A stretch of DNA of 64,000 nucleotides, taken from the NCBI RefSeq assembly GCF_000350225.1, contig NW_005178764.1:251998-315997 (forward strand), given 5' to 3'. Every line of letters begins with the position of its first letter. Positions within the stretch are counted from its first letter, which is position 1. Both the position numbers and the translations under genes were made by a program. Positions 30,599-42,368 of this stretch are shown here, piece by piece. The notes below the pieces were generated by a model, which was not told the DNA's origin, did not search any database, and saw only the letters and a program-made list of their open reading frames with translations. This DNA is from Chondrus crispus. Its lineage: Eukaryota; Rhodophyta; Florideophyceae; Gigartinales; Gigartinaceae.

Positions 30599-33500
30599 TC
30601 TGCTGTTCACAGCAGATCCCTCATGAACCATTTGCGCATCATTAACCCCCCCTGTGGGAGTAAAAACGCGTCCTCTGGGCGTCCTCTCCTCCTCAGCTTC
30701 CTCCTCTTTTTTTGTTTTCTTTTCAACATGCCTCCATCCGTCTCCGGTCACACCTTGATCCGTAGACTTCCTCCTCTTATTATTATTATTTTTGCTTTCT
30801 GGGTGCACCCCCCGTCACTGCGATCGGCCCCTCTTCGTCCCTTTCTTCCTTCTCTTTTTCCTCGTTACCATATTCCTTCTCTTTTCCTTTTTTTCATGCC
30901 CCTCTGCTACTGCAGTTGCACATCCCCTATCACCTCCAAGCAGGCCCTTCTCCTTCATAATCCTCAAGCTTTGTCGATGTCTGTATCGACCCCTCATGGA
31001 GAAAATACACTAGTTCCTCGATAGTGGTTCCCCCTTCTGGGGCACCAGACCGTTAATCGATCTCGAACGGTCCCTGTCCAAATGTCGTTGACATGCGTAC
31101 ACCACATCGTGTAGAATGCCTCTGAGTCGAGGAACTGTCAACGTCCCCTTCCCTTTGTACTCCTCCTTTGTACGGCGGCTACACACAACATGTTTGGAAA
31201 GCCCTCGAAGTACAGTAGTCGAAACTTGATCCATGTTCCCTCTCCTCTGTGTTGATTATCGGGGCCTTTCTCAGCGTCACGTCTGTAGCTCTGCGGTGAC
31301 ATAACCTTCATCCCACGCGTCCCGCGAATTAATCCCTGGCATACTGACAACTTCAATTTGTTCTCGGTGCTCCTCGCGGGGATCTCCTTGTTGTTAAGTA
31401 TGATAAGACACGGGAGGGTCTGAGACGTCAAAAATGTTAATTGTCACCCTTGGTTTGCTCGCATTATCCAGACGAGCTTATTCGTCCCAACCTCAAAATG
31501 ATCGAGGTATACGGTGCAAGCCCTACAGTACGGGACGACGGTCTTCGTTTCTGATCTCTTTCGAAAGACACATAAACTTTGTAGGCACGTTTTTTTTAAC
31601 ATCCCATCACCACTTCTTCGTCGACAAAGCATCGGTTCGGGATCCTGGCATCTTCCGGCGGTGTCGCTCACGAGCGGCAACAACACACTTTCTTTTTCAA
31701 CTCGATCTGTCCAATCCCCGTAGGGGATGACGGGAAGTTGACGAACAGAGTCTCGACGAGATCATCCTGATTTCGCCTGCTGCAACGAGACCTTTTTGGT
31801 AGTTGCGCACCAAATCGGTGCAGAGTGAGGCGAACTGCGGCGCAACGGAATCGCAGATCCTCGGTCCTTCCGCGAGTGTCCCTCGATGTTTGGACATCGA
31901 TATATCCTCATTCATGGTGATACCATCTGCCTTCATCACCTTGGCGAAGACCCCCTCGAGATCCATCTCTCCTTTCCCTGCTCGTCAGCTTGGCACGCAC
32001 AGAGTTACTGTACGTCTCCGTTTCGCAGGCTTGGCTCCTCGTCCATTTCTTTCAAACGTAATGCTGACGACGTCCTCGTTGTCGCTGATCCCAACAAATC
32101 TTTCCCTCGTCGTGACACACTTCTCTCCTTGCTGAACTGACCGGCGGTCTCTCGCGCGTCACCTTCGCCGATTGTGTGTGCGCCTCTCGGTTTTCATCCA
32201 CCTACTTGTCCCATTTGGGGTGGCGTGTCGACATCCCATTGTGGGGTCGCGTCCTTGTCGTAAAAACAGAAAGAAAGAGTGGGAAAACGAGGTAATCGTG
32301 TCAATTGTATCCGTTTCGCACTTACCGATCAGCGCCTCCGACTTGTCTGGGGCGGGGGAAAAGGAAGATCAAAACTTCGCCCTGCTTTCCTCTCTTGGGA
32401 GTCGTCTCTTCGGTCTTAGTTAGACATCTGCGCGGCCGGCAGCTTCGTCATAGCAAATCGTATTTCCTCGTGAGAGTCCCCCGTCGGGGTACTGCACGTT
32501 CATAAACAACCATCCTCAAATGTGTCTGGGGCGGGTTGGGAAGTGGGGTGTGTGTGTGTGGGGGTCAAGCTCCCGTTCTCTTGTAATTGGCGAAGTCGCA
32601 AGACCGGCGCTTGGGTCTGGTGACAACAAACGTGTGCGTTTCGCATCGACGGCTCCTGCTCTCCTTAAATTTGCTTTCTAAAATAATCTCAGGGCCGCTT
32701 CACACGTGTATTTCCATGCACTCGTCTGCGGTTTGCTTTCGTCCCTAAGTCAATAGAATGACTTGTCCCTCGTTGTGTTAGCGGCACACAACGTCCTCGT
32801 GCGACTACCTCTACCACCGGCAGGTCGTGTCGTCACGCACAGTGTGCTTCTGACCCTCGGGTCATGAGACCTTGGTGCTTATGAGGAGCGCGCCGCTCGT
32901 TCCTTGAAACTTCCCGATGCCGTCTCGCGGCTCTCAACCTGATTTCCCTTTCTCTAGGGCTATACACGAATCATTACGACTCTTCGAAGACAATCTTCCC
33001 GCTTGTGACGTCTAATACTGCACTGCTGAGTGCTAGAGGCCTGAAAACTCATCCACACGCCAACAATCTCTCGAAATGTCCCTCTTGACGGGACAATCTA
33101 CGCGTCAACCCAGTCCGCCTCTTCTGACCTCTTCTGTCCTGTGATCCCCTTGAACGAACTCGATCCCTTCTCGATTTCGACATAATATTCCTCTTTTTCT
33201 CTCTCTAAGTCATTTGAAATTACGAGTAGCTCCTGCTACCAGCGTCTCCGGTTGACCTAAAATTTCCTTTCACTTACAAAGTTTGAACATCGGGCAGAAG
33301 CAAAAAACAAACGATCTCTCTGGGGGAGTCGTACTGTGGGCTTTTTTTAGCGTAGTCTTGTCCAAACTGCTCAGCTTTTCGTGTAGTACCCTCAGCGAAT
33401 TTCGTCAAGTTGGCCTACCTTCGTGACGTGGTAGTCGTCGACCGTGAGAAAATGTTCTCCATCGCATGATAGTCCTGGGACATGAAGACGTTGGAATCTT

Positions 33501-34421
33501 TCCCACCAACACCGAGGCTTTCCTTTCTCAACCAACTCCTCTCTTTCCGTTTTGTCTTCGTCCCTAATAACGTCAGTACCACCGACTCTACCTCCGTCTC
33601 GTCCGAGAATTGATCTCCTTGTCCCTCGTTGACACAGTAGACAGCCTCTTCGTCTTCGTCGCCATCTTGCCCCGCCAGGGTCTACTTGTCGAGAGCTCGA
33701 TGCGGACCCTGTCCTCCTTCCGTACAACAAAAAAAAATATACGAATAAAACAAAAAGAAACAGAACAAAAGACCAGCAACGGAAGGAAAGGTAGATTCTC
33801 CATGATAGTTCGCTCGGGGTTCGAAATAAAACCAGCAAACGTGACCTTGGCGTCGTCAATTAGCTCGTCGAGTGACGATTTCCTCCAAAGGAGTTGTTCT
33901 CAGGTAGTTTTCACTCCCCTTTGTTCCTCTCGAGTAACTTCCCCCTCAGTCTTCGCGTATCCTTGTAGAGTTGCGATTCGGGAGGCGCCGCGTCGCGTCG
34001 TGTCGTCGACATCACAACCTAGAAGGAATACCAACAAAAACAAAACAGGGACTGCAGTAGAAACGACTTGAAGATAAACACTTGATCCCCTCGATGAGGA
34101 CGTCGGGTAGACTTTCGTTCCTGACGAGGCCGACAAGAACGACAAAACTATTTGTCCCCCCCGTACGGTATAATTTCGCGCGTTAGATCGCGCACTTTCC
34201 CAGGCCGCTCGCGCTACTGACGGTCCGACGGCCACGGCCTCGCTTCAATCTCGGTCTTCCAATTCTCGGCGAGTGACTTGCGGATCGGTGTCCGCGATGC
34301 GGGGTTGTGTTCCTGTCGTCACATAAAAAAATTAAACGGGACAGAACCCAAAATAGAAACAAAAAGGAGCAAAACACCCTGGAAAACAAGTAACGCATTG
34401 CCTTGTGTCCCCTCATAAAAA
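30599..34421. other. Long region of the Gypsy element without a clear gene
   Basis: No frame longer than about 155 codons. The plus strand is pyrimidine-rich in its left part. Minus-strand pieces at 33392-33600 (RFQRLHVPGLSCDGEHF) look coding-like but are short. A-rich tracts (caaaaacaaaa type) preceded by a gtcgt-rich segment recur near 32.26, 33.73, 34.03 and 34.33 kb, suggesting diverged tandem units. Confidence 0.4.
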
Positions 34422-34481
34422 ATCCCCATAACATTTTCCTCTCAAGTTCCTAGGAACTTGAGAGGAAAATGTTATGGGGAT
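34422..34481. repeat. Perfect 60-bp palindrome
   Basis: The two 30-bp halves are exact reverse complements with no spacer, centred on CCTAGG at 34449-34454. It lies in the region downstream of the pol gene of the large Gypsy element. Confidence 0.95.
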
Positions 34482-34780
34482 CTGCACCGGTCCGTAGCTA
34501 CGGACGGGTGCGGATCCCTGATCCAAACGTCACTTCACGTGCGCACCACTGCGACGCGTGATCATATGTAATTTGCGCATTGTCTCAACCTGGGACCACA
34601 ATAACTTCCTCATTTCTTGACAGGGCGACACTCACCGCTCCGTCCATGAGCGGGGGGGGGCGACGCAGACTTGCCTATCTCACTTTCTCTCTCCTTCTCG
34701 TCATCCCCTATGATCCCTACTCCTACGACTACCCTTGTTTTCTAACTTCGCACTGCGTTCCAGAGAACCGATTCTGACTT
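34482..34780. other. 3' region of the Gypsy element, no gene seen
   Basis: It includes a short hairpin (tccgtagctacgga at 34490-34503). No supported gene. Confidence 0.4.
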
Positions 34781-37700
34781 GCCAACCCTCTGACAGAGGC
34801 TACCCCGCTTGTGCGCGCGACTTGCGGCGGCAAGCGGAACTTCTTTCTTCGGAAATATCTTACAACTGCGCTGCGCGGCAATGATGCCACTGGTTCTCAC
34901 GTCGCGTCCTTCTTCTCATATCCATACCATTTCACCTTGAGGATGAATTCCTCATCTTGATACCCGTGATCGATGATCTTTTCTATCACGTACTCGGCGT
35001 TCTCATTTTCTTCCTCGCGTCTGGGGTTAATTTCTTCCCCCTCCTGAAGATTCTCCGACTCCTCCAACTTTTCTGAACTACTTGTCCTCTGTAGGTCTTG
35101 CGGTATCTCCGCTGACGGGTTTCGACTGACAACATCTTCCTCGTCCTCTAACATCTGCGCCCGCGTGGAAGGACCTTCCTCACTCTCCATCGCGTCGCGT
35201 TCTTGATTCCTCTCGCGTCCGCTGAGGAACCGTAGAGCCTGTCGCAGGCCTGATATCGGCATGCAGTCCATGGGACTAGGGGCTAATTCAACTCTATTGT
35301 AGCATAAACACCCCCAGACGACTGGAGGTGTATGCGCAGTTCGACCTGTAGACCCCGGATCGGAGAAGGGGTGAAGCGGGCCAACCAGCTACGGAACCGG
35401 GATCGGGCCCGGGTAGCGGTGGTAGAGCGGGAGCGAGCAGGGACGCGCGCACGCACGAGCGGATCGACGCCTCGACGCCCCGGAGCAGCACTGGGTGACG
35501 TACCAGTGCTGACGGGCGGAGGCAGTTCCGTGCTCGCTCGCGTGCTGCGCGTCCACTCCGGCTCGGCTCCGACTAAACGCGCGCGAAGAGCGAAGGCGAC
35601 GTTTAGAATAAGCTGGGTCGACTGACCTTGGCGGGCGGTTGAGGACAAGCCCGTGCTTGTCCCCCTCCACCGCCGTCGGTCCGCTCCATATTTAATATAC
35701 AAAACACTCTATCATAACACTACAGTACCGAGGTACTGTAGTGGGCTACTGTAGTGCAGGTCGGCCTGCACTGTAATACTGTCAGCTATGTCGAGGCTGA
35801 CAGTACACGTATCACCCGTGATGCGTGCGCGCTTCGTTCGCGCGCTGTACACGTGTGCACGTGTATGCGCATGTCCCTTGTCCCCGTGGTGTACACGTGG
35901 ACACGCGCGGTGGTACTGTAGAGCTCGACGCTCTACAGTAGCTGATCTAGTTCTTGATCTAATCTAATTTAAACCCCCAGGGGGGGGGTTATGCTACATC
36001 TATCTCGCGACACGCGCTCTTCTTGGTCGCCTATGGCGATGAAAACCGTGTTCTTATCTGATTTCTTCACTGCATACGGTCCCGTGGCAACTTGTGCCAG
36101 CTTGTGTCTAGGTTCTGTTGTGGTCCCCTGTTCCTTCCGGAGAAAAACGTAGGATCCTGAAGGGATGTCATACTTCGGCTCGCGAAGCCTTGCGTCAAAG
36201 TTTCGCTTGTAGCGCGCTTGTTCTTTTCGCAGGCTTTTATCAGCGCCTTTCATCAGGCTTTCCAACAACGACTGCCATTTCAGGTAGTACGCTCGATTCG
36301 ACCTAAATCCTTCCAAACTTGGCTGTGCTTGTATCGCAATGCTTCTCCGCGCCCGAGCTAACACCAGCTCGAAGGGCGCGATGTTTGTAGTTCGATGAAC
36401 TTGCGTGTTGTATGCAAACGTCACAGCGTCGCTAAATAGGTCCCAGTCCTTGGGATGCTCTCCAACATATTTTCGCAACGCGAAAGTCAGCGTGCGGTTA
36501 AACCTCTCAACTTGGCCGTTGGCTTGCGGGTGGTACGTAGCCGTGAACACATTGCGTATGCCGAGAATTCGACAGACGTTCTGAAAGAACTGGGCCGTGA
36601 ATTGTGTTCCATTGTCGAACAACAGCTTGACCGGCGGTCCGTACACGAATACCCAATGGTGAACGAAGGCTTGTGCGATGTGCGCAGCTGATATTTTCTT
36701 CAACGGTACGGTTCGTACCAGTTTCGAGTACCGGTCGCTGATCACGAGAATATACCGATTTCCTCGTTTGGTTGTAACTAGCTCGCCGCGAATGTCGATG
36801 GCGACAAACTCCAGCGGAGCTTTGGGCGTGAACAGCTTCATTTCCTTCGTTTTTCTTCTTAACTTCACCCTTTCCCGCGCACATGCGGCGCAATTGTTCG
36901 CGACTGCGTAGCAGTCTAGGGCCATCGTAGGCCAGTTAAAATGTCTTCTCAATGTCTTGTAAAGTTTCCTGCCTCCCGGGTGGCCTGCCAATTTTGCGTA
37001 GTGGCTCAACCCTAGGACGCGGTCCCTTAACGATTGTGGTATCACCACTTGTACAAACTCCGCCGCGGTACGGCATAGAGTTCCTTCGAGTTCCACGGTC
37101 TCCATGCTGAACGTTCTCACCTTACCGGCGTCTATTTCTTCCTTGATGCGGTTGCAGAAGGGGTCGACGGCTTGCTTGCGAATGAGCTCCTCCGGAGTGA
37201 CAGCTTGGAATTGTTGGAGGCGCTCAGTGGCGGTCCCCCCCTCAAGAGCGAGTATGTCGTCTAACGCGTCAAAACTGTCCTCGTCGTCCACTGTACCCTC
37301 GGCCGGTTCGGCCATAAAACATGGGATTTCGTCGTCGATTTCGTCGACGGTTTCTCCTGCGGTCCGTAATCTTGACAGGGCATCAGCTTGGCTGTTAGCC
37401 TTGCCCTTCTTGTACTTGATTTCGAAATCAAATTCCCAGAGGCGGAGCCTCCATCGGATTAATCTCCCGCTGGGGTCGGTTACGTTCATCAACCACCTGA
37501 ATGAGGCATGGTCGGTATGCACAATGAAGTGCTCGCCATATAGATATGGTCTTAGAGTCTGTACGGCCCAAATTACCGCTAGACATTCTTTTTCTGATAC
37601 AGAATAGTTTCTCTCGGCTGCGGCTAACGTTCTTGAAAAGAACCCCGATGGGTTTACGTTGCGCATCCGGATGCGTTTGAAATAATGCAGCGCCGATTTG

Positions 37701-39910
37701 ATAGTCGCTTGCATCGGTGTCTACCGAGTATGGTAGGTCCTTCTTCGGCAGCGCCAACACCGGTGGCGCCAAGATAGTGTCTTTGAGCTTATGAAAAGCT
37801 TTTTCGCACGATTCGTCGAATCCTTCCAATTGGACCGGTTGTCCCTTCTTCAATAGTTGATTGAACGGATGCGCGATTTTCGCGTAATGTGGGACAAACC
37901 GACGGTACACATTACAGAGTCCCAAGAAGCTTCTGAGCTTTGTCTGCGTTTGAGGGTACCTCACTTGTTCTAATGCGGCGGTTCGCGCGGCGTCAACTTC
38001 AAATGTACCTGGCCGAACGACATGGCCCAGGTACTTGATCGTTTCGACGAAAAATTCGCACTTGCGAAGCTTGAGCTTCACACCTGCCTTTTCCAATACC
38101 GAGAGTATTTCGTCAACGTGGACGACGTGCTCCTCCCAGGATTTGCCGAAGATGATGATATCATCTAGATATACCAGACAGCATTTCCAGCGGAACGGGG
38201 AGAGCAGGATATCCATGGCTCTCTGAAACGTCGCTGGCGCATTGGTAAGCCCGAAGGGCATTATTGAAAAACGGTAGAGACCCGAGTGACACGAAAAAGC
38301 TGTCTTGTCGCGGTCCGCTTCCGGAATAGGCATTTGCCAATACCCTGAAATCGCGTCCAACGCGGAAAAGACCTTGGTGTCTCCCAACGAGTCCAGACAC
38401 TCATCTATGCGCGGGAAAGGGTACGTGTCCTTCACCGTTACCGCGTTTAACCTGCGGTAGTCTACGCAAAAGCGCATCGATCCGTCCGGCTTGGGCACTA
38501 ATAAAACGGGCGATGCCCATTCTGACTGCGCCGGCTCGATGACTCCTGCTTCTAACATCTTCTGTACTTCTACATATTCTACTTCGCGGGCTTTAGGCCC
38601 GGCCCGATACGGGGCTTGCGCAATTGGCCTTGTGTCCAGGCCAGTTCAATCCGGTGGACCGTGGTGTTGATCTCACCAAGGGTCCCATCCCACATGCGGG
38701 AATATTTTTTTAACATCCGACGGAATCTTTCGCGCAGCCGGTTCGGCACGTGGCTCAGGTGGAGCTCCTCCACGTCCGGCGGGGGAGGCTCAATCCGCCG
38801 CTCCGGCTTCGTAGTTGCCGTCGCGGAGAGCCCTTCCTCCCGTTCTCCTTGCTGGTCCTCGCGATCTTGTTCCGACGGTTCGCATCTTCTCTCGCCCGTA
38901 GGCGGCGGGGTAGAATTAGTTAATTTTTCCTCATCCCTTCCTTGAATTCGAAGTACCTCACCAATGGTGGTATTGCTCTCCAATACGGCCCTCGGGTGCG
39001 GTAGTAGTTCCGCCACCACTTGGCCTTTTTGAACCCTCACAGGGTAATTCCTAAAATTCGCAACAAGCAATCTAAAAGGTTTGTCAGGCTCAACTTGGAC
39101 TACACCGTTGGTGCTTACCAGTCCGTGCTTGTCGTATAGGGGTGCATAGGGTTGAACGACGACCAAGCCAGTCCTCTTTGGGGTGCATTCGATTACGTGT
39201 TGCGTCCCTGGCTCAATGGTCGTGGCCCTTGCCACCTTCACCCTGGGGCAAATTCGTTCTCCTTTTTTCTCAGTCTCGCCCTCTCCGGGAACCAAATGCT
39301 TCTTCCATCTTCTCGCCGAGATTCGCCGTACGATCGGAACCTCCGAAAAGTCCGCCAACTCAACGGTCCTCTTTCGTGGGTAGATAGCCTCCACGAACCT
39401 ATCGCAATAATCCGCTCCTAGAATTAAGGGGACTGGGAGTTTTTCACAAACTATAAATTTGACTGAAGCTACGAAACGTCCAAGTCTCACAGGCATTTGG
39501 AGTGTACCTAGAGTTCGGAGTGGCCTGTTGTTCGCATCGCCGATGTCTTGGGTCGGTCCGAAGGACACAAGAGTTTCCATTCCTGCGGGAAGCTCGGATC
39601 TGCCGATGAGATTAGGTCCCGCGCCGGTGTCCAACACAGACAGTACACGGCTCATCAATCCGACCTTCGGTCCAATGTCCGAGAAGACTTTGTAGTTTTT
39701 CCTCGCAAGGACCAAAATCTTCTCGGGACATTCCCCGCGTTTGACCCTGTACCAGGGACGTCGGACTTGCTCCAGCGGATCGTCCTTGCCTCTTCGCAGA
39801 ATCTTCTTGGCCCCAATGGGTCCTTTCGGGTTATCGACGATTCCAAATGTCTCCTCGTCGTCGACTGTCTCCTTCGCTAAAAGCGGGGAATGGAACTGGG
39901 TCCCGGACAT
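34781..39910 (-). pseudogene. Large Gypsy pol: protease, RT, RNase H, integrase, chromodomain; broken
   Basis: Protease (LDTGAGPNLIG) lies in 39910-38579. The frame shifts near 38640, and the next frame runs through RT (VDYRRLNAV, LVYLDDIIIFG) at 38558 to about 37650. A second shift near 37640 leads to RNase H (YSVSEKECLAVIWAVQ), an HHCC zinc-binding part, and an integrase core with its D, D and E (AIDIRGE, LLFDNGTQF, GQVERFNRT). The frame is then interrupted at 35998 by a solo LTR and resumes at 35297 in phase. The final part has a chromodomain (YVIEKIIDHGYQDEEFILKV). A TGA at 34897-34899 stands where a conserved tryptophan is expected. The catalytic residues remain, but two frameshifts, one insertion and one nonsense codon inactivate it. 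Confidence 0.9.
35298..35998. repeat. Solo LTR inserted inside the Gypsy pol gene
   Basis: The 701-bp unit begins tgtagcataaacaccc and ends ggggttatgctaca. The duplication tctat flanks it (35293-35297 and 35999-36003). A second copy of the family lies at 49906-50568. It contains clustered CACGTG-type motifs at about 35800-35910. Confidence 0.95.
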
Positions 39911-39961
39911 GGTTCGCCGGACACATGTCTCTCCTTTCGAATTTTTTTGAGATTCCCCCCC

Positions 39962-42247
39962 TTAGTTTTCCTGTCGCTGCGGATTTCTTCTCCAATCCGA
40001 CGACGGCCCCGCGGCCGGCCTTCCTGATGTCCGGTTCGAACCTTCGGCAGAGGCACTCGGTGTGGTCGCTGCCTGTGATTCGAACCACTGTTTTACCTTC
40101 AGGTAACTTGTGGACGGAATTCCCAACCTCTCCATCGGAGAGAGCATCTCGTAGTTTTTCAGAACTCGGTGCATCTCTCGGAACGAGAGCAAGCACGTAG
40201 GTGCGCCGTGTCCCTTCTTGTAGCAATGGTAGCATACGAGGCCATGCTTCTTCTGAGGGTACGACGACCTTGGCGGTCCTCGGGCCGTCAGCCGGCCCGT
40301 CCAGTCCGGTCTTCTGAAGGCCGTACCGTTCTCTTCCATCGGAATTCTTGGCGCTGGCGTGTGTCCGCGCCCTCGAAACGCTAACATGGGATCCGCGGCT
40401 TCTGTATACGAGTCCGTCGTATACGTGGGCGTCTGTAGCGTAGACATCCCACTAGCCCCGTGATCCTCGTCTCCATACCCCTCCGAGGGGTTATAAAAAT
40501 TGCCCTCGGCGACCAGGGCTCCTGCGTATCCATTTTCTTCCTGATCAGCAGTACTAGGTCCTCTGGACGCAGAAAGTGAATCGGCCAAGTGGACAGCGCC
40601 GCGGGGTTTTCGCGTGGGGTGCGAAGGCTTCTGCTTCCCCCCCGTCCTTAACGTCGCTGGCGCTTGGATGGTGACTCTTCTAGTCTTCCTCTCCTTGGCG
40701 CGGCTCGCCGATCCATACGCCTTTGCGTAATTAACTAGTCTCAAAAACGGAACGTCCCGATTGTCTTGTCGGTATTGAGATACCATCGGCTTGATAATCG
40801 AATCGAGTCCTTCAATAAACATTTTCATCTGTTCTTCCATCGAATATACGTTTCCACATCGATTGCTCGCGTCCGTCGGACGGATATAAAATTCCACCTC
40901 GTCTTCAGAAGGTAGCTCCTGTACTTCCCGTAAAGCGAGTACGGCTTGGCGGATTGCCTCATCGGTGGCGAAGCTTCGCAATAGCCACTGTACGGCCTCC
41001 GGCCAGACGGATATTTTCCCATGGTGGGACCCAGCCGTTTGTGACACCGAAGTGTACTGCCTCAAGACGATTCCGCTGAGGAACTCCGGTAGCAAGCAGA
41101 TCGCTTGGCCTTCGTTCATCTCCTGGGTGTCGAATTCTTGGACTATCTTAGCTAAAAAATCTAGAACCAATACGCCATCGTCTCCTGTGAACGTGTTGTC
41201 TCTCTTCACCTTCGGTGGTATGTCTCTTCTGATCTTTCGCACGGCGGTCCGCCGCTTGCCCGACAAACGTGTCTGCGGGTTCCGCAGGCGGTAGGTCCTG
41301 CACGAAAGCAACTTCATGAAGAGGTGGTTGGTCGGATTTAATTCCTCCAACCCCTCCCATCGCTGTCCGCGCCTCGTCGCGATGTCTTCTGGCTCCGCTT
41401 CCTTGTCTCTCCGCGAGGCGGACGAAGTGACTCCGCCTCTTTTGGAGCTCTTCTTATTTGACGAAATTCCATTTCCATCTGTCGATCTTCGGTCGGAATT
41501 TCTTGAATGGTTCGACGAGCCGTCGTGACCATTTTCTTCTGAAACATTCGACTCCGAATTTGAGTCGCAATTTTTGCGGTCGTCACTACAGTGACTTTTC
41601 TTCTTCTTTCAGCCTTTGGCCGACTTGGGGCTCTTCCACTTGGAATCCCGGGTTCGGACTGACTTGTCCTTCTTCGTTGGACTGTCGGTTTCTTCTCCGT
41701 CGGAGAACGGTCTCGCGTCCAAACTTGGTTCGGCCCGGCCCGCAGCTTGGTCAAGGTCCTTGAGTCGTCGCGAAGCGCGGTAGAACCGGTTGTCGATGCT
41801 GTCCCTTGCCTTGGCCAGCGTTTCCAGGGCCTGATTCGCGTCTCGCCGCGCTTCTTTGGCGGCGAGCTTTAGCGAATCCAGCACTTCCGGATCTCAGCTC
41901 GGGGACACATCGGTACTTAAATTCTCAACAAGAACCACACGGGCTGTCAGCTCTTCAAGCGCAGCGTGGAATTTGGATTTTAGCAACTCCTGTTGCTTCT
42001 GAAAAATGCCCAGATGTTCGTCGAACTTGCTCTTCGTCTCCTGACGAATTTCCTCGCTCACCTTCTCGAACTTCTCTTCCAGGCCACTTTTCTCAACGGC
42101 TGTCCCCGAAGGGGACGCTTCTGCAACTGGATCAGTAGCCGAATTTCCTTGGCTTCGTGTACGAGGTCCTCGCGGAATTCTCGACTCTTGAGCTGATCCA
42201 GCTCTTCTGACCCCAGGACCGACGTCCTTGGGTTGGCTTGATGCCAT
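39962..42247 (-). pseudogene. gag: Large Gypsy gag with two in-frame TGA codons
   Basis: One frame runs from the ATG at 42247 (MASSQPKDVGPG) to a TAA at 39962, interrupted only by TGA at 41894-41896 and TGA at 41609-41611. The N-terminus is a charged coiled coil (SEEIRQETKSKFDEHLG), then a serine-rich linker, the gag core (about 41350-40650), and a CCHC zinc knuckle (CYHCYKKGHGAPTC) near 40220. The protease frame that follows is in the same frame, separated by the TAA, so Gag-Pol synthesis by stop-codon readthrough is possible in intact relatives. Confidence 0.85.
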
Positions 42248-42368
42248 GGTCTATCTTAATAAACGAGACCTTTCGAACTAATTTACGTATTTCCGACTTC
42301 TGATTTCAGTTCCAGATTCTAGTTCGGGCTTCGTAGTTTCCAGGATTGTAGATGGGGAGACCACTTAG

